64,000 nt of DNA from Burkholderiaceae bacterium (GTDB lineage Bacteria; Pseudomonadota; Gammaproteobacteria; Burkholderiales; Burkholderiaceae_C): NCBI GenBank assembly GCA_913776825.1, contig CAJYPV010000032.1, positions 310,001 to 374,000 of the forward strand. Reading direction: 5' to 3'. The translations under genes and the position numbers were made by a program. The notes under the pieces are model-generated. The model was not told the origin of the DNA and ran no database searches. It was given only the letters and a program-made list of their open reading frames with translations. This document shows, one piece after another, positions 36,672-46,200 of the stretch; positions within the stretch are counted from its first letter, which is position 1, and each line of letters begins with the position of its first letter.

Positions 36672-37778
36672 CTATGCGATCGCCTCGGCGATCACGCCGC
36701 CGCCCAGGCAGACCTCGCCGTCATAGACCACCGCGCTCTGGCCGGGCGTGACCGCCCATTGCGGTTGCGGGAAGTCCAACCGGATCTGCCCGTCGCCCGG
36801 CGTCAGCGCGCAGGCGGCGTCGGCCTGTCGATAGCGCGTCTTGGCGCCGAAGCCGCCGAAGGCGGGCGGCGCGTCGGTCCAGCTCAGGTCCTGAGCCACC
36901 AGGCTGCGGCTTTGCAGCAGCGGATGCTCATGGCCCTGCACCACGATCAAGGTGTTGGTGTCCAGGTCCTTGCGCGCGACGAACCAGGGTTCATGCGCAC
37001 CGGCACCGCGCGGCGCGCCCTTTTCCTTCACACCGCCGATGCCCAGGCCCTGCCGCTGTCCCAGCGTGTAGAACGACAGACCGACATGCTCACCCAGCTT
37101 GCGGCCGCGCTCATCCTTGATCGGGCCCGGCTGGTGCGACAGATAGCGGTTCAGGAATTCCCGGAACGGGCGCTCGCCGATGAAGCAGATGCCGGTCGAG
37201 TCCTTCTTCTTCGCATTCGGCAGGCCGATCTCTTCGGCAATGCGGCGGACCTCGGTCTTGGGCAGGTCGCCGACCGGGAACATCGTCTTCTGCAATTGCG
37301 CCTGGTTCAGACGGTGCAGGAAGTAGCTCTGGTCCTTGAGCGGGTCCAGGCCCTTGAGCAACTGCACCCGACCGTCGCGCTCACGCACCCGGGCGTAATG
37401 GCCGGTGGCGATCTTCTCGGCGCCCAGGCGCATCGCGTGATCGAGGAAGGCCTTGAACTTGATCTCGGCATTGCACAGCACGTCCGGATTAGGCGTGCGG
37501 CCGGCCTGGTACTCGCGCAGGAATTCGGCGAAGACCCGGTCCTTGTATTCCGCGGCGAAATTCACATGCTCGATCTCGATGCCGATCACATCCGCCACCG
37601 CGGCGGCGTCGACGAAATCGATGTTGGAGGAGCAGTACTCGCTGTCGTCGTCGTCTTCCCAGTTTTTCATGAAGATGCCGACGACCTCATGCCCGGCCTG
37701 CTTCAGCAGCCACGCGGACACGGCGGAATCAACACCGCCGGACAGTCCGACGACGATGCGTTGCTTCTTGGGATTCAT
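36672..37778 (-). CDS. mnmA: tRNA-specific 2-thiouridylase MnmA
   Basis: 368 residues. The PP-loop [13 protein letters not shown] (13-25) binds ATP. The catalytic cysteines are visible in NPDVLCN (near 103) and [10 protein letters not shown] (near 200). The middle and C-terminal beta domains are complete ([20 protein letters not shown]). The enzyme thiolates U34 of tRNA Lys, Glu and Gln, taking sulfur from IscS via Tus-type relays. In E. coli nudJ, mnmA, hflD and purB are clustered; here nudJ is nearby but separated by an opposing gene, and purB is 18 kb away. Confidence 0.96.
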   Translation of the reverse strand: MNPKKQRIVVGLSGGVDSAVSAWLLKQAGHEVVGIFMKNWEDDDDSEYCSSNIDFVDAAAVADVIGIEIEHVNFAAEYKDRVFAEFLREYQAGRTPNPDVLCNAEIKFKAFLDHAMRLGAEKIATGHYARVRERDGRVQLLKGLDPLKDQSYFLHRLNQAQLQKTMFPVGDLPKTEVRRIAEEIGLPNAKKKDSTGICFIGERPFREFLNRYLSHQPGPIKDERGRKLGEHVGLSFYTLGQRQGLGIGGVKEKGAPRGAGAHEPWFVARKDLDTNTLIVVQGHEHPLLQSRSLVAQDLSWTDAPPAFGGFGAKTRYRQADAACALTPGDGQIRLDFPQPQWAVTPGQSAVVYDGEVCLGGGVIAEAIA

Positions 37779-38027
37779 GGGCGCGGATTGTCCGCCAAGC
37801 GGCGTTCGCCCGTCCGCATTGGGGGGACTGGCGCTCGACCCGCGCGCGCCCCGCGCACCGGATCGGGCCGTCCCACCGCCCCGCGGCAGGCCGTCGAGCC
37901 CGGTCTCCGATGCCGTGTAGGCAATCCACCGACAGGCGGATCCGGCATGACGCACAGCAGGCGTCGCCAACCGCCGCTGTCCCTGGGCGCGACGCCGTCG
38001 GACACTCGGTCCAAACGGAGTTACCCC

Positions 38028-38903
38028 ATGAACGTCGTCATTGTTGAAGCCTCGGTCACCATCCGCAATCAGCTGCAAGCGCTGCTGGCGCGGGAAAAGC
38101 GCATCCATGTCGTCGGCGAGGCCGCCGACGAGGCGTCCGCCATCCGCGTGATCGCCCAGACGCAGCCCGACGTCATCATGATGGACCTCGCCCTGCAGCC
38201 CGGCAGCGGCCTGCGGGTGCTGCGCGCGGTGCGGCAGCTGGGTGTCGGCGCCCGCGTCGTCGTGCTGAGCAACAGCTACTACGAAGAGATGCGCCGCGCC
38301 TGCGCGGAACACGGCATCTCCGGATTCTTCGAGAAAAGCCATCAGACCGAGGACGCCCTTCAGCTGATGCGCAGCTGGCTGCCGCCGGTCTATGCGGACG
38401 AAAACCAGCGCCTGCGCGCGCTCGGTCAACTGGCGGTGACGCCGGCGCAGCACGGCGCCTTCCATGAACTGGCGGATCTGGCCTGCGACATCAGCGGCAG
38501 CGGCATGGCGGCCATCAGCCTGATCGATGCGGAGCAGCAGCGCTTCATCGGCACGTCGGGACTGACCTTGTCGACGCTGCCCCGCTCGCGCGGCTTCTGC
38601 GCCCAGGTCATGCATCAGGGACCGGTGGTCGAGGTGCCGGACACCTGGCAGGACGCGCGTTTCGCCGATCACCCGCTGGTTCAGGGTGCGCCCTATGTGC
38701 GCTTTTATGCGGCCGTGCCGCTGGCGCTGTCCAGCGGCGATGTGGTGGGCACGCTGTGCGTGCTGGACCGCCTGCCGCGCCGCCTGCGCGAGCGCCAGCG
38801 CGAAGCGCTGATGACGCTGTCGCGCTGCGCGATCAATGAGCTGGAAGCCACGCGGCAACCGGGCCTGGTGACGCAGACGGCGGGCGCCACGCTGAGCGCC
38901 TGA
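38028..38903 (+). CDS. Response regulator-GAF protein
   Basis: 291 residues. The receiver domain (1-125) starts MNVVIVEAS and has its phosphoacceptor Asp in VIMMDLAL near 52. The first acidic pair reads VEAS instead of E/D-D, which may weaken Mg2+ binding. The GAF domain (about 140-285) contains [46 protein letters not shown] and GTLCVLD and closely resembles that of the GGDEF protein at 24165. No output enzyme or DNA-binding domain. ACGGAG (38015-38020) precedes the ATG. It is inserted, on the opposite strand, between mnmA and nudJ. Confidence 0.85.
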   Translation: MNVVIVEASVTIRNQLQALLAREKRIHVVGEAADEASAIRVIAQTQPDVIMMDLALQPGSGLRVLRAVRQLGVGARVVVLSNSYYEEMRRACAEHGISGFFEKSHQTEDALQLMRSWLPPVYADENQRLRALGQLAVTPAQHGAFHELADLACDISGSGMAAISLIDAEQQRFIGTSGLTLSTLPRSRGFCAQVMHQGPVVEVPDTWQDARFADHPLVQGAPYVRFYAAVPLALSSGDVVGTLCVLDRLPRRLRERQREALMTLSRCAINELEATRQPGLVTQTAGATLSA

Positions 38904-38946
38904 ACGCCAGACCGCGACCGGCGACCCCGGTCGGGCGACGCGGGCC

Positions 38947-39453
38947 TCAGGTGGGACGCGGTGTCGGCGCGGTGGGGACTTCGAACAGTGACGGGTCGTT
39001 GACCAGCGCCTCCAGCGGCAGACGCCGGCCGGCGGCATGGTCTTCGATGCAGCGCATCACCAGCGGACTGCGATGCCGGTCGCGACTGGCCCGCACCTCG
39101 TCCAGCGTCATCCACAGGGTGCGTTGCACGGGCGTGTCGAAGGCGCGACCCGGAATCTGGTCGCCGACCTGGCCGACGAAGGCGATCCGCACATAGGTCA
39201 CGTCCTCATTGCGCGCCGGGCGCAGGAATCGCGACATGTAGACGCCCAGCCAGGCGGTCGGCGTGAAGTGGCGAGCGGATTCCTCCAGCGTCTCCCGGAT
39301 CACGCCCTGGATCGGCGATTCGCCTTGCTCGAGATGGCCGGCAGGATTGTTCAGCAGCAGGCCGCCGGAGGTGAGTTCCTCCACCAGCAGATAACGACCG
39401 TCCTGTTCGATGACGGCCGCCACGGTGACATTGGGCTTGAAGCGTTCGGTCAT
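38947..39453 (-). CDS. nudJ: NUDIX hydrolase (NudJ-like)
   Basis: 168 residues. A full Nudix box spans 39-60: G39, E45, R53-E54, E57-E58 ([20 protein letters not shown]). The N-terminus [22 protein letters not shown] and the [11 protein letters not shown] context are typical of NudJ, which hydrolyses thiamine HMP-PP and nucleoside di- and triphosphates. Position near mnmA supports the NudJ assignment. AGGGA six nt upstream selects the ATG at 39453; a TTG at 39465 is an alternative. Confidence 0.88.
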   Translation of the reverse strand: MTERFKPNVTVAAVIEQDGRYLLVEELTSGGLLLNNPAGHLEQGESPIQGVIRETLEESARHFTPTAWLGVYMSRFLRPARNEDVTYVRIAFVGQVGDQIPGRAFDTPVQRTLWMTLDEVRASRDRHRSPLVMRCIEDHAAGRRLPLEALVNDPSLFEVPTAPTPRPT

Positions 39454-39945
39454 GGATTCCCTCAAGACGCGCGACGGACCGCCGGCGCGGTGCCCGGCAG
39501 GCGGTGCGACCGCCGGGCGTGTGAAGTCGCGCAGGGGCGCGCGGCTTCAAGCAGGCGGAACACGGCATCGGCCCACGTCGGGCCGCGCGGCGACACAGGT
39601 CCGCATGCGGCGCGGACCGGGCGCGCCTCGGACGGTTCGTTCTGAATCATGGGCCGACATTGTGCTTGCTCTTCATGACGGCTCTGGCGCCGGACCGGCG
39701 CGGCGGTCCAAATCGGGGACAGCCGAGGGCGTCTGACATCGAGCGAGCACGCACACACGCCCCAGCCGGCCGCTCACCGGCCGCTGTCCACCGCGCACCA
39801 ACGACAAAGCCGCCCGCCGGCTGGAGATCCAGCAAGCAGGCGGCTTGGGTGGGTCGGCAGCGGCGGCAAGCGCCGCCAGCGTCGGGCGATCAGTTCACGG
39901 GACGATCAGCCTCGGCGCTCGGCTGAAGCGATCGTCGGAGTTCCG
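39454..39945. other. Gap between nudJ and the His/Gly-rich protein gene
   Basis: No gene is supported: frames here have no ribosome binding site and random-like composition. A hairpin at 39807-39846 may terminate the leftward transcript of the protein gene at 39946. Confidence 0.5.
39807..39846 (-). terminator. Possible terminator of the exported His/Gly-rich protein gene
   Basis: AAGCCGCC (39807-39814) pairs with GGCGGCTT (39839-39846), with an internal GCTGG/CCAGC stem. On the minus strand only three Ts follow, so termination efficiency is uncertain. Confidence 0.4.
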
Positions 39946-40428
39946 TCAACGGCCGCGGCCGTGTCCGCCGCGATCGTCACGGTCGTCGCGATCTCGATCG
40001 GGACCGCGGCCGTGGCCGTGGCCGTGACCGCGTCCCGGGCCGCGATCGTCATCCCATCCGTGGCCGTGAGGGCCATGCGGATGCTCGTGGCGGTATTGCG
40101 GGGCGTAGACCTCGCGATACCAGGTATCCCGCACGAAATAGACCGGGCGGCCGCAGGCGCCGTACTGGGCGCAGTAGCGGCGCCACTGCTTTTCATGGCC
40201 GGGCGGCACGCGCAGATAGACCGGCGGCGGCGGCGCCTGCACCCGCTGAATGATCACCGGCTGGGCGTAGACCACGTCGGGGCGGGTGTTGCCGATGTCG
40301 ATGCGGCCATAAAAGCCCGGTTCGCCGATGCTGACGGACACGCCGACGTCGGCCGCCTGAGCAGCCACCGGTGCGGCCATCGCCGCCAGAACCACGGCGG
40401 AAGAGAGGAGGAGTTTGTGAATGAGCAT
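39946..40428 (-). CDS. Exported His/Asp/Gly-rich protein
   Basis: 160 residues with a signal peptide (LLLSSAVVLAAMAAPVAAQA). The mature part starts ADVGVSVSIGEPGFYGRIDIG, then a PPPPVYLRVPPGHEKQWRRYC segment with two cysteines (CAQYGAC), VYFVRDTWYREVYAP, and a tail of His, Gly, Asp and Arg. Similar small periplasmic proteins of unknown function are common in Burkholderiales, often several per genome. The charged tail might bind metal ions. A strong AAAGGAG precedes the ATG at 40428. Divergent from the transhydrogenase operon. Confidence 0.85.
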   Translation of the reverse strand: MLIHKLLLSSAVVLAAMAAPVAAQAADVGVSVSIGEPGFYGRIDIGNTRPDVVYAQPVIIQRVQAPPPPVYLRVPPGHEKQWRRYCAQYGACGRPVYFVRDTWYREVYAPQYRHEHPHGPHGHGWDDDRGPGRGHGHGHGRGPDRDRDDRDDRGGHGRGR

Positions 40429-40679
40429 GGAGGCTCCTTTCTAAGCCGTTGATAACGTCCGGTGGGCGCGGTGGGTGGACGCCCACCTACAACTCCGAAC
40501 AACTTGTCGATTTGTTGCCATCTGGTCAGCCCGTGTGAGCCGTTGGCGGTGTCGCCTGAATCTGGTGGGCGCTGCGCCCGGCGGCCCGTCCTAGTGAAAC
40601 CCCTGTCGACCTGAACCCGCGAGTCGCAGGGAAGCACAGTAAGCTCCATTGACCTCAAGCGAGGATGGAGGACCATCGG

Positions 40680-41798
40680 ATGCTGATTGGTGTGCCGCAG
40701 GAAACCACCGCGGGCGAAGCGCGCGTGGCCGCAACGCCGGAAACGGTGAAGAAGCTGGTGGCCCAGGGCCATGCCCTGCGGGTGCAGCAGGGCGCGGGCC
40801 TGTCGGCCAGCGTCACCGATGAGGCTTACGCCGCCGCCGGCGCGGAGATCGCCTCCCGCGAGGCCGCGCTGGGCAGCGATCTGGTCCTCAAGGTCCGCGC
40901 GCCGGATGCGCAGGAGCTGGCGCTGTTCAAGCCCGGCGCGCTGCTCGCTGGCATGCTCAATCCCTTCGACCGCGATGGCCTGCAGCGCCTGGCGCAGGCC
41001 CGTCTCACCGCGTTCGCGCTGGAAGCCGCGCCGCGCACCACCCGTGCCCAGAGCATGGATGTGCTCTCCAGCCAGGCCAACCTGGCCGGCTACAAGGCGG
41101 TGATGCTGGCCGCCTTCCACTACCAGCGCCTGTTCCCGATGCTGATGACCGCCGCCGGCACCATCAAGGCCGCGCGGGTGGTGGTGCTGGGCGTCGGGGT
41201 CGCCGGGCTGCAGGCGATCGCCACGGCCAAGCGCCTCGGCGCCGTGATCGAGGCCTCGGACGTGCGGCCATCGGTGAAGGAACAGGTCGAATCGTTGGGC
41301 GCCAAGTTCATCGACGTGCCGTTCGAGACCCAGGAAGAGCGCGAAGCCGCCGAGGGCGTCGGCGGCTACGCCCGGCCGATGCCGGCGAGCTGGCTGGCGC
41401 GTCAGCAACAGGAAGTGGCCAAGCGGGTCGCGCAGGCGGATGTGGTGATCACCACCGCGCTGATCCCGGGGCGGCCGGCGCCGGTGCTGGTCACCGAAGA
41501 GATGGTCCGCGCAATGAAGCCCGGCTCGGTGATCGTCGACATCGCTGCGCCGGCCGGCGGCAACTGCCCGCTCACCGAGCCCGGCCAGACCGTGCGCAAG
41601 CACGGCATCACGCTGGTGGGCGAGACCAATCTGCCGTCGCTGGTGGCGGCGGATGCCTCGGCGCTCTATGCGCGCAATCTGCTCGACTTCCTCAAGCTGA
41701 TCCTCACCAAGGAAGGCGGCTTCGCGCTGCCGCCCGACGACGACATCGTCACCGCCTGCCTGGTCACGCACGAGGGCCAGGTCTTGCGCCAGCCGTGA
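40680..41798 (+). CDS. pntAA: NAD(P) transhydrogenase subunit alpha, part 1 (PntAA)
   Basis: 372 residues: the soluble NAD(H)-binding domain I. Signatures: ETTAGEARVAATPETVKKL, QSMDVLSSQANLAGYKAV, nucleotide fold VVVLGVGVAGLQAIATAKRLGA, and the RQD-like loop before VVITTALIPGRPAPVLVT. It transfers hydride between NADH and NADP+ across domain I and III, coupled to proton movement. GGAGGA (40667-40672) selects the ATG at 40680. First of three genes (alpha split in two plus beta), as in Rhodospirillum-type enzymes. Confidence 0.95.
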   Translation: MLIGVPQETTAGEARVAATPETVKKLVAQGHALRVQQGAGLSASVTDEAYAAAGAEIASREAALGSDLVLKVRAPDAQELALFKPGALLAGMLNPFDRDGLQRLAQARLTAFALEAAPRTTRAQSMDVLSSQANLAGYKAVMLAAFHYQRLFPMLMTAAGTIKAARVVVLGVGVAGLQAIATAKRLGAVIEASDVRPSVKEQVESLGAKFIDVPFETQEEREAAEGVGGYARPMPASWLARQQQEVAKRVAQADVVITTALIPGRPAPVLVTEEMVRAMKPGSVIVDIAAPAGGNCPLTEPGQTVRKHGITLVGETNLPSLVAADASALYARNLLDFLKLILTKEGGFALPPDDDIVTACLVTHEGQVLRQP

Positions 41799-41851
41799 GC
41801 CTGGCGCTCGGCGACCGGCGCGGTCGTCCCACCGTCACAGGAGTCTTTCGA

Positions 41852-42151
41852 ATGGATGCGGTTTCTCCCACCCTGATCAACCTGACGATCTTCGTGCTGG
41901 CGATCTATGTCGGCTATCACGTCGTCTGGACCGTCACGCCCGCGCTGCACACCCCGTTGATGGCGGTGACCAATGCGATCTCGGCGATCGTCATCGTCGG
42001 CGCGATGCTCGCGGCGGCGCTCACGGAAACGCCGCTCGGCAAATTCATGGGCACCTTCGCCGTCGCGCTGGCGGCGGTGAATGTGTTCGGCGGCTTCCTG
42101 GTGACGCGGCGAATGCTCGAGATGTTCAAGAAGAAAGAGCGTCGCCCATGA
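41852..42151 (+). CDS. pntAB: NAD(P) transhydrogenase subunit alpha, part 2 (PntAB)
   Basis: 99 residues, mostly three to four membrane helices (LINLTIFVLAIYVGYHVVW, AISAIVIVGAMLAAAL, FAVALAAVNVFGGFLVTRRMLEMF). It is the membrane part of the alpha chain, forming part of the proton channel with PntB. ACAGGAG precedes the ATG at 41852. Lies 53 bases after pntAA and 155 before pntB. Confidence 0.93.
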   Translation: MDAVSPTLINLTIFVLAIYVGYHVVWTVTPALHTPLMAVTNAISAIVIVGAMLAAALTETPLGKFMGTFAVALAAVNVFGGFLVTRRMLEMFKKKERRP

Positions 42152-42306
42152 CGCACCAGCCCTGACCGCGCGCCTCGGCCCGCCGTGAAGGCGTGGCCGA
42201 TGCCGCGAGCGCGTCAGCGCGAAGCGCCACAGCCCGTGCCCTTGCCCATGCCCGCACGCCGCACCTCTGAATGCCCGTCCCAGGGCCCGATCCCGGAGAA
42301 GACCGC

Positions 42307-43728
42307 ATGTCCATGAACCTCGTCGCCTTGCTGTACCTGGTGGCCAGCGTCTGTTTCATCCAGGCGCTCAAGGGACTGTCGCACCCCACCACCTCGATCC
42401 GCGGCAATGTCTTCGGCATGGTGGGCATGACCATCGCGGTGCTGACCACCGCCGCGCTGATCATCAAGCTGGCCGATGGCCGGGTGTTGGGGCTCGGCTA
42501 TGTGCTGGGCGGCCTGGTGGTGGGCGGCGGCATCGGCGCAGTGATGGCGCAGCGGGTCGAGATGACCAAGATGCCGGAGCTGGTCGCCTTCATGCACAGC
42601 ATGATCGGCCTGGCGGCGGTCTGCATCGCGGTGGCGGCGGTGGCGGAGCCCCATGCCTTCGGCATCGCCGCGCCCGGACAGCCGATCCCCGGCGGCAACC
42701 GCATCGAGCTGGCGCTGGGCTGCTTCATCGGCGCGGTGACCTTCTCGGGCTCGGTGATCGCTTTCGGCAAGCTCAGCGGCAAGTACAAGTTCCGGCTGTT
42801 CCAGGGCGCGCCGGTGAGCTTTCCCGGTCAGCATGCGCTGAACCTGGTGCTGGGCCTGGCGGCGCTGTTCTTCATCGTCGGCTTCTGGCATTCGCAGAGC
42901 TGGCTGGATTTCATCCTGGTCGTCGCGCTCGGCTTCGCGCTGGGCGTGCTGCTGATCATCCCGATCGGCGGCGCGGACATGCCGGTGGTGGTGTCCATGC
43001 TCAACAGCTATTCCGGCTGGGCGGCGGCCGGCATCGGGTTCTCGCTCAACAACAGCATGCTGATCATCGCGGGATCGCTGGTGGGCAGCTCGGGTGCGAT
43101 CCTCAGCTACATCATGTGCAAGGCGATGAACCGGTCGTTCTTCAACGTGATCCTGGGCGGCTTCGGCGGGGAGGCCGGCGCCGCTGCCGCCGCCACCCAA
43201 CAGCGACCGGTGAAGAGCGGCAGCGCGGACGATGCGGCCTTCATCCTCGGCAATGCGGAGAGCGTCATCATCGTCCCGGGCTACGGACTGGCCGTGGCCC
43301 GCGCCCAGCATGCGGTGAAGGAGCTGGCGCAGAAGCTGATCGCCAAGGGCGTGACGGTGCGCTATGCCATCCATCCGGTCGCCGGTCGCATGCCGGGCCA
43401 CATGAACGTGCTGCTGGCCGAGGCCGAAGTGCCCTATGACCAGGTGCATGAGATGGAAGACATCAATCCAGAGTTCGGCCAGACCGACGTGGCCATCATC
43501 CTCGGCGCCAACGACGTGGTGAATCCCGCCGCGCTGACCAAGGGCAGCCCCATCTACGGCATGCCCATCCTGGAGGCCTACAAGGCGCGCACGGTGATCG
43601 TGAACAAGCGGTCGATGGCGGCCGGTTATGCGGGCCTGGACAACGAGCTGTTCTACATGGAGAAGACCATGATGGTCTTCGGCGACGCGAAGAAGGTGGT
43701 CGAGGACATGCTCAAGGCCGTGGAGTAG
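42307..43728 (+). CDS. pntB: NAD(P) transhydrogenase subunit beta (PntB)
   Basis: 473 residues: about nine membrane helices (1-290) with conserved SFPGQHALNLVLG-type and GADMPVVVSMLNSYSGWAAAGIGF segments. The C-terminal NADP(H)-binding domain III (about 300-473) has VPGYGLAVARAQHAV, HPVAGRMPGHMNVLLAEA, GANDVVNPAA and VNKRSM. With PntAA and PntAB it forms the proton-translocating enzyme that makes NADPH from NADH, supplying reductases such as the flavoprotein at 8825. GGAG before the ATG at 42307. Confidence 0.96.
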   Translation: MSMNLVALLYLVASVCFIQALKGLSHPTTSIRGNVFGMVGMTIAVLTTAALIIKLADGRVLGLGYVLGGLVVGGGIGAVMAQRVEMTKMPELVAFMHSMIGLAAVCIAVAAVAEPHAFGIAAPGQPIPGGNRIELALGCFIGAVTFSGSVIAFGKLSGKYKFRLFQGAPVSFPGQHALNLVLGLAALFFIVGFWHSQSWLDFILVVALGFALGVLLIIPIGGADMPVVVSMLNSYSGWAAAGIGFSLNNSMLIIAGSLVGSSGAILSYIMCKAMNRSFFNVILGGFGGEAGAAAAATQQRPVKSGSADDAAFILGNAESVIIVPGYGLAVARAQHAVKELAQKLIAKGVTVRYAIHPVAGRMPGHMNVLLAEAEVPYDQVHEMEDINPEFGQTDVAIILGANDVVNPAALTKGSPIYGMPILEAYKARTVIVNKRSMAAGYAGLDNELFYMEKTMMVFGDAKKVVEDMLKAVE

Positions 43729-43878
43729 CGAGCCCGTACCGGTACCAAACCGCGCCGTTCTGATTCCATTTGCGGCCTTCTGGGTTTCTTTTGGCCGTCT
43801 TGTGCGGTGTATCGAATCCCCTGATGGGGCGTTCCCAGGGATCGGCGAGAATCCGCGCCGTACCTTGGAGACAGAACA

Positions 43879-45552
43879 ATGGAGAAAACCTGGCTGAAGC
43901 ACTATCCGGCAGGTGTGCCCGCCGAGATCGATGCGGATGTCTATCCCTCGCTGGTGGAACTGATGGAGGCCGCGTTCTCGCAGTTCCCGGACCGGCCGGC
44001 TTACAAGATGCTCGGACGCTCGATCAGCTATGCGCAGATCGATGAAGCCTCCCGCGCGCTGGCCGCGTACCTGCAGAGCCTCGGGCTGGAAAAGGGGGAT
44101 CGGGTCGCGATCATGATGCCCAACGTGCCGCAATATCCGGTGGCCGTGGCCGCGGTGCTGCGCGCCGGTTTCGTGGTGGTCAATGTGAACCCGCTCTACA
44201 CGCCGCGCGAACTGGAGCATCAGCTCAAGGATGCGGGCGCGAAGGCGATCGTGATCGTCGAGAACTTCGCCGCCACGCTGCAGCAGGTGTTGGCCCATGT
44301 GCCGACCAAGCATGTGGTGCTGGCCGCCATGGGCGACATGCTGGGCCTGATCAAGGGCACGGTGGTCAATTACGTGGTGCGCAAGGTCAAGAAGCTGGTC
44401 CCGGCCTTCGAGCTGCCCAGCGCGGTGCGTTTCAATGCCGCCGTGGCCAAGGGCCGCAGCCTGGCCTACCGCCGCCCGAACGTCGGTCCCAACGACATCG
44501 CCGTGTTGCAGTACACCGGCGGCACCACCGGCGTGTCCAAGGGCGCGGTGCTGCTGCACCGCAATCTGGTCGCCAACACGCTGCAAAGCGAAGCCTGGTA
44601 TCAGCCCGCGCTGCGCAAGATTCCCAAGAACGAGCAACTGGTCAGCATCTGTGCGCTGCCGCTCTATCACATCTTCGGTTTCACCACGAACCTGATGCTG
44701 TCGATGCGGGTCGGCGGCTGCAATGTGCTGGTCCCCAATCCGCGCGACCTGCCGGCGGTGTTCAAGGAACTCAGCCAGCATCGCTTCCACAGCCTGCCGG
44801 CGGTCAACACGCTGTTCATGGCGATGGCCCATCACCCGTCGTTCAACACCGTGGACTGGAGCCATCTGGTCATCTCGGTCGGCGGCGGCATGGCGGTCCA
44901 GCAGGCCACGGCCAAGCTGTGGCTCGACAAGACCGGCTGCCCGATCGTCGAAGGCTATGGGCTGTCCGAAACCTCGCCCGTGGCGAGCTGCAACCCGACC
45001 GACAGCACCGCGTACACCGGCTCCATCGGCCTGCCGCTGCCCGGTACCGAGCTGCGGCTGCTGGACGACGATGGTCGCGAGGTCCCCGCCGGCAGCCCCG
45101 GCGAGATCGCCATCAAGGGTCCGCAGGTGATGGCCGGCTACTGGCAGCGCCCGGATGAAACCGCCAAGGTCATGACCGCGGATGGCTTCTTCCGCACCGG
45201 CGACATCGGCACGGTGGATGAGCGCGGCTACTTCCGCATCGTCGATCGGAAGAAGGACATGATCCTGGTCAGCGGGTTCAACGTCTATCCGAACGAGGTC
45301 GAGGATGTCCTCACGCAGATGCCGGGCATTCTGGAATGCGCGGCGGTCGGCGTGCCGGACGAGAAGGCCGGCGAAACCGTGAAGGTGGTGATCGTCAAGC
45401 GCGACGCCAGCCTGACCGAGGCGGATGTGAAGGCCTACTGCGAGGCCAACCTCACCGGCTACAAGCGTCCGCGCATCATTGAGTTCCGCACCGAGCTGCC
45501 GAAAACCCCGGTCGGCAAGGTGCTGCGCCGAGAACTGCGCGACAAAAAGTAG
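43879..45552 (+). CDS. fadD: Long-chain fatty acid-CoA ligase
   Basis: 557 residues, adenylate-forming enzyme. ATP loop YTGGTTGVSKGA (near 211-222), the A5 motif EGYGLSETSPVASCNP, and the A8 region DGFFRTGDIGTVDERGYFRIVDRKKDMILVSGFNVYP (described by its parts) are present. The catalytic Lys is in TPVGKVLRREL. Length and the N-terminal EKTWLKHYPAGVP match FadD. The enzyme activates fatty acids for beta-oxidation, at the inner membrane face. Ribosome binding site GGAG lies upstream of the ATG at 43879. Not obviously in an operon with pntB, which ends 150 bases earlier. Confidence 0.94.
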   Translation: MEKTWLKHYPAGVPAEIDADVYPSLVELMEAAFSQFPDRPAYKMLGRSISYAQIDEASRALAAYLQSLGLEKGDRVAIMMPNVPQYPVAVAAVLRAGFVVVNVNPLYTPRELEHQLKDAGAKAIVIVENFAATLQQVLAHVPTKHVVLAAMGDMLGLIKGTVVNYVVRKVKKLVPAFELPSAVRFNAAVAKGRSLAYRRPNVGPNDIAVLQYTGGTTGVSKGAVLLHRNLVANTLQSEAWYQPALRKIPKNEQLVSICALPLYHIFGFTTNLMLSMRVGGCNVLVPNPRDLPAVFKELSQHRFHSLPAVNTLFMAMAHHPSFNTVDWSHLVISVGGGMAVQQATAKLWLDKTGCPIVEGYGLSETSPVASCNPTDSTAYTGSIGLPLPGTELRLLDDDGREVPAGSPGEIAIKGPQVMAGYWQRPDETAKVMTADGFFRTGDIGTVDERGYFRIVDRKKDMILVSGFNVYPNEVEDVLTQMPGILECAAVGVPDEKAGETVKVVIVKRDASLTEADVKAYCEANLTGYKRPRIIEFRTELPKTPVGKVLRRELRDKK

Positions 45553-45619
45553 CAGTTTCCCTGGGCGCTCTGCGGCCCACACCGCCTAAGCTTCGCCCTC
45601 CGGAGGAGGAAGGTAGGCC

Positions 45620-46153
45620 GTGCTCGAAGAACGCTATGAAAAGTCAGAGGCCGGGCGAGCGGAGATCAAGTCCCGCTCACTGGTCCAGGCGCGTGTGGCG
45701 CGCAATCTGCTGCTGGTCATCGATGCCAGCAAAACCGGCGCCGACTGGCTGGGCGTGGTGCAAGGCGCCACTCCGGCCGATCTGCAATTGCTGGTGCAAC
45801 ACGGGCTGGTGACGCCCACCGCCGCGCTCGCCTCGCTGAGCCGGCCCGCGCCGCTGACCGGACCCGCCTCCACCATCGGCGCGCCACGCACGCAGACGGG
45901 GTCGCGCTCGGCGGCCTCGCGGCTGGCGGGGGTGCCGCAGTCCTCGCTGGATTTCGGTCAGCTCTACACCGCGCTGAGCACCTTCGCCAAGCAACAGGGC
46001 CTGCTCAAGGGCTACCGGCTGGCGCTGGAGGTGGAACAGTGCCAGGACTTGCCCCAGCTGCAGGTGCTGGCGCTGGATGTGGTGGACCGGGTGCGCGCCA
46101 CCAAGGGCGACGCGGCCGCGCACGAACTGCGTGCGACACTGGGCTTTCATTGA
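45620..46153 (+). CDS. Unrecognised 177-residue protein
   Basis: No family recognised. Residues 1-65 are a charged start followed by RNLLLVIDASKTGADWLGVVQGATPADLQ, with a hydrophobic strand and a helix. The middle (66-115) is Ala/Pro/Ser-rich and probably flexible. The C-terminal 60 residues (LDFGQLYTALSTFAKQQGLLKGYRLALEVEQ) look like a helical domain. The start is a GTG at 45620 with a very strong GGAGGAGGAAGG (45602-45613) upstream. No signal peptide or membrane helix. It lies between fadD and the FMN reductase gene, all rightward. Confidence 0.75.
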   Translation: MLEERYEKSEAGRAEIKSRSLVQARVARNLLLVIDASKTGADWLGVVQGATPADLQLLVQHGLVTPTAALASLSRPAPLTGPASTIGAPRTQTGSRSAASRLAGVPQSSLDFGQLYTALSTFAKQQGLLKGYRLALEVEQCQDLPQLQVLALDVVDRVRATKGDAAAHELRATLGFH

Positions 46154-46200
46154 GTCCAGCGGTGGGTTGACCCTGGGCCGCCACTTTCCCGGGAGACCGC

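Noticed and set aside
42214-45582. Long frame antisense to pntB and fadD
   Set aside because: Mirrors codon bias of two confident genes; composition (His/Gln/Asp-rich) is typical of antisense artefacts.
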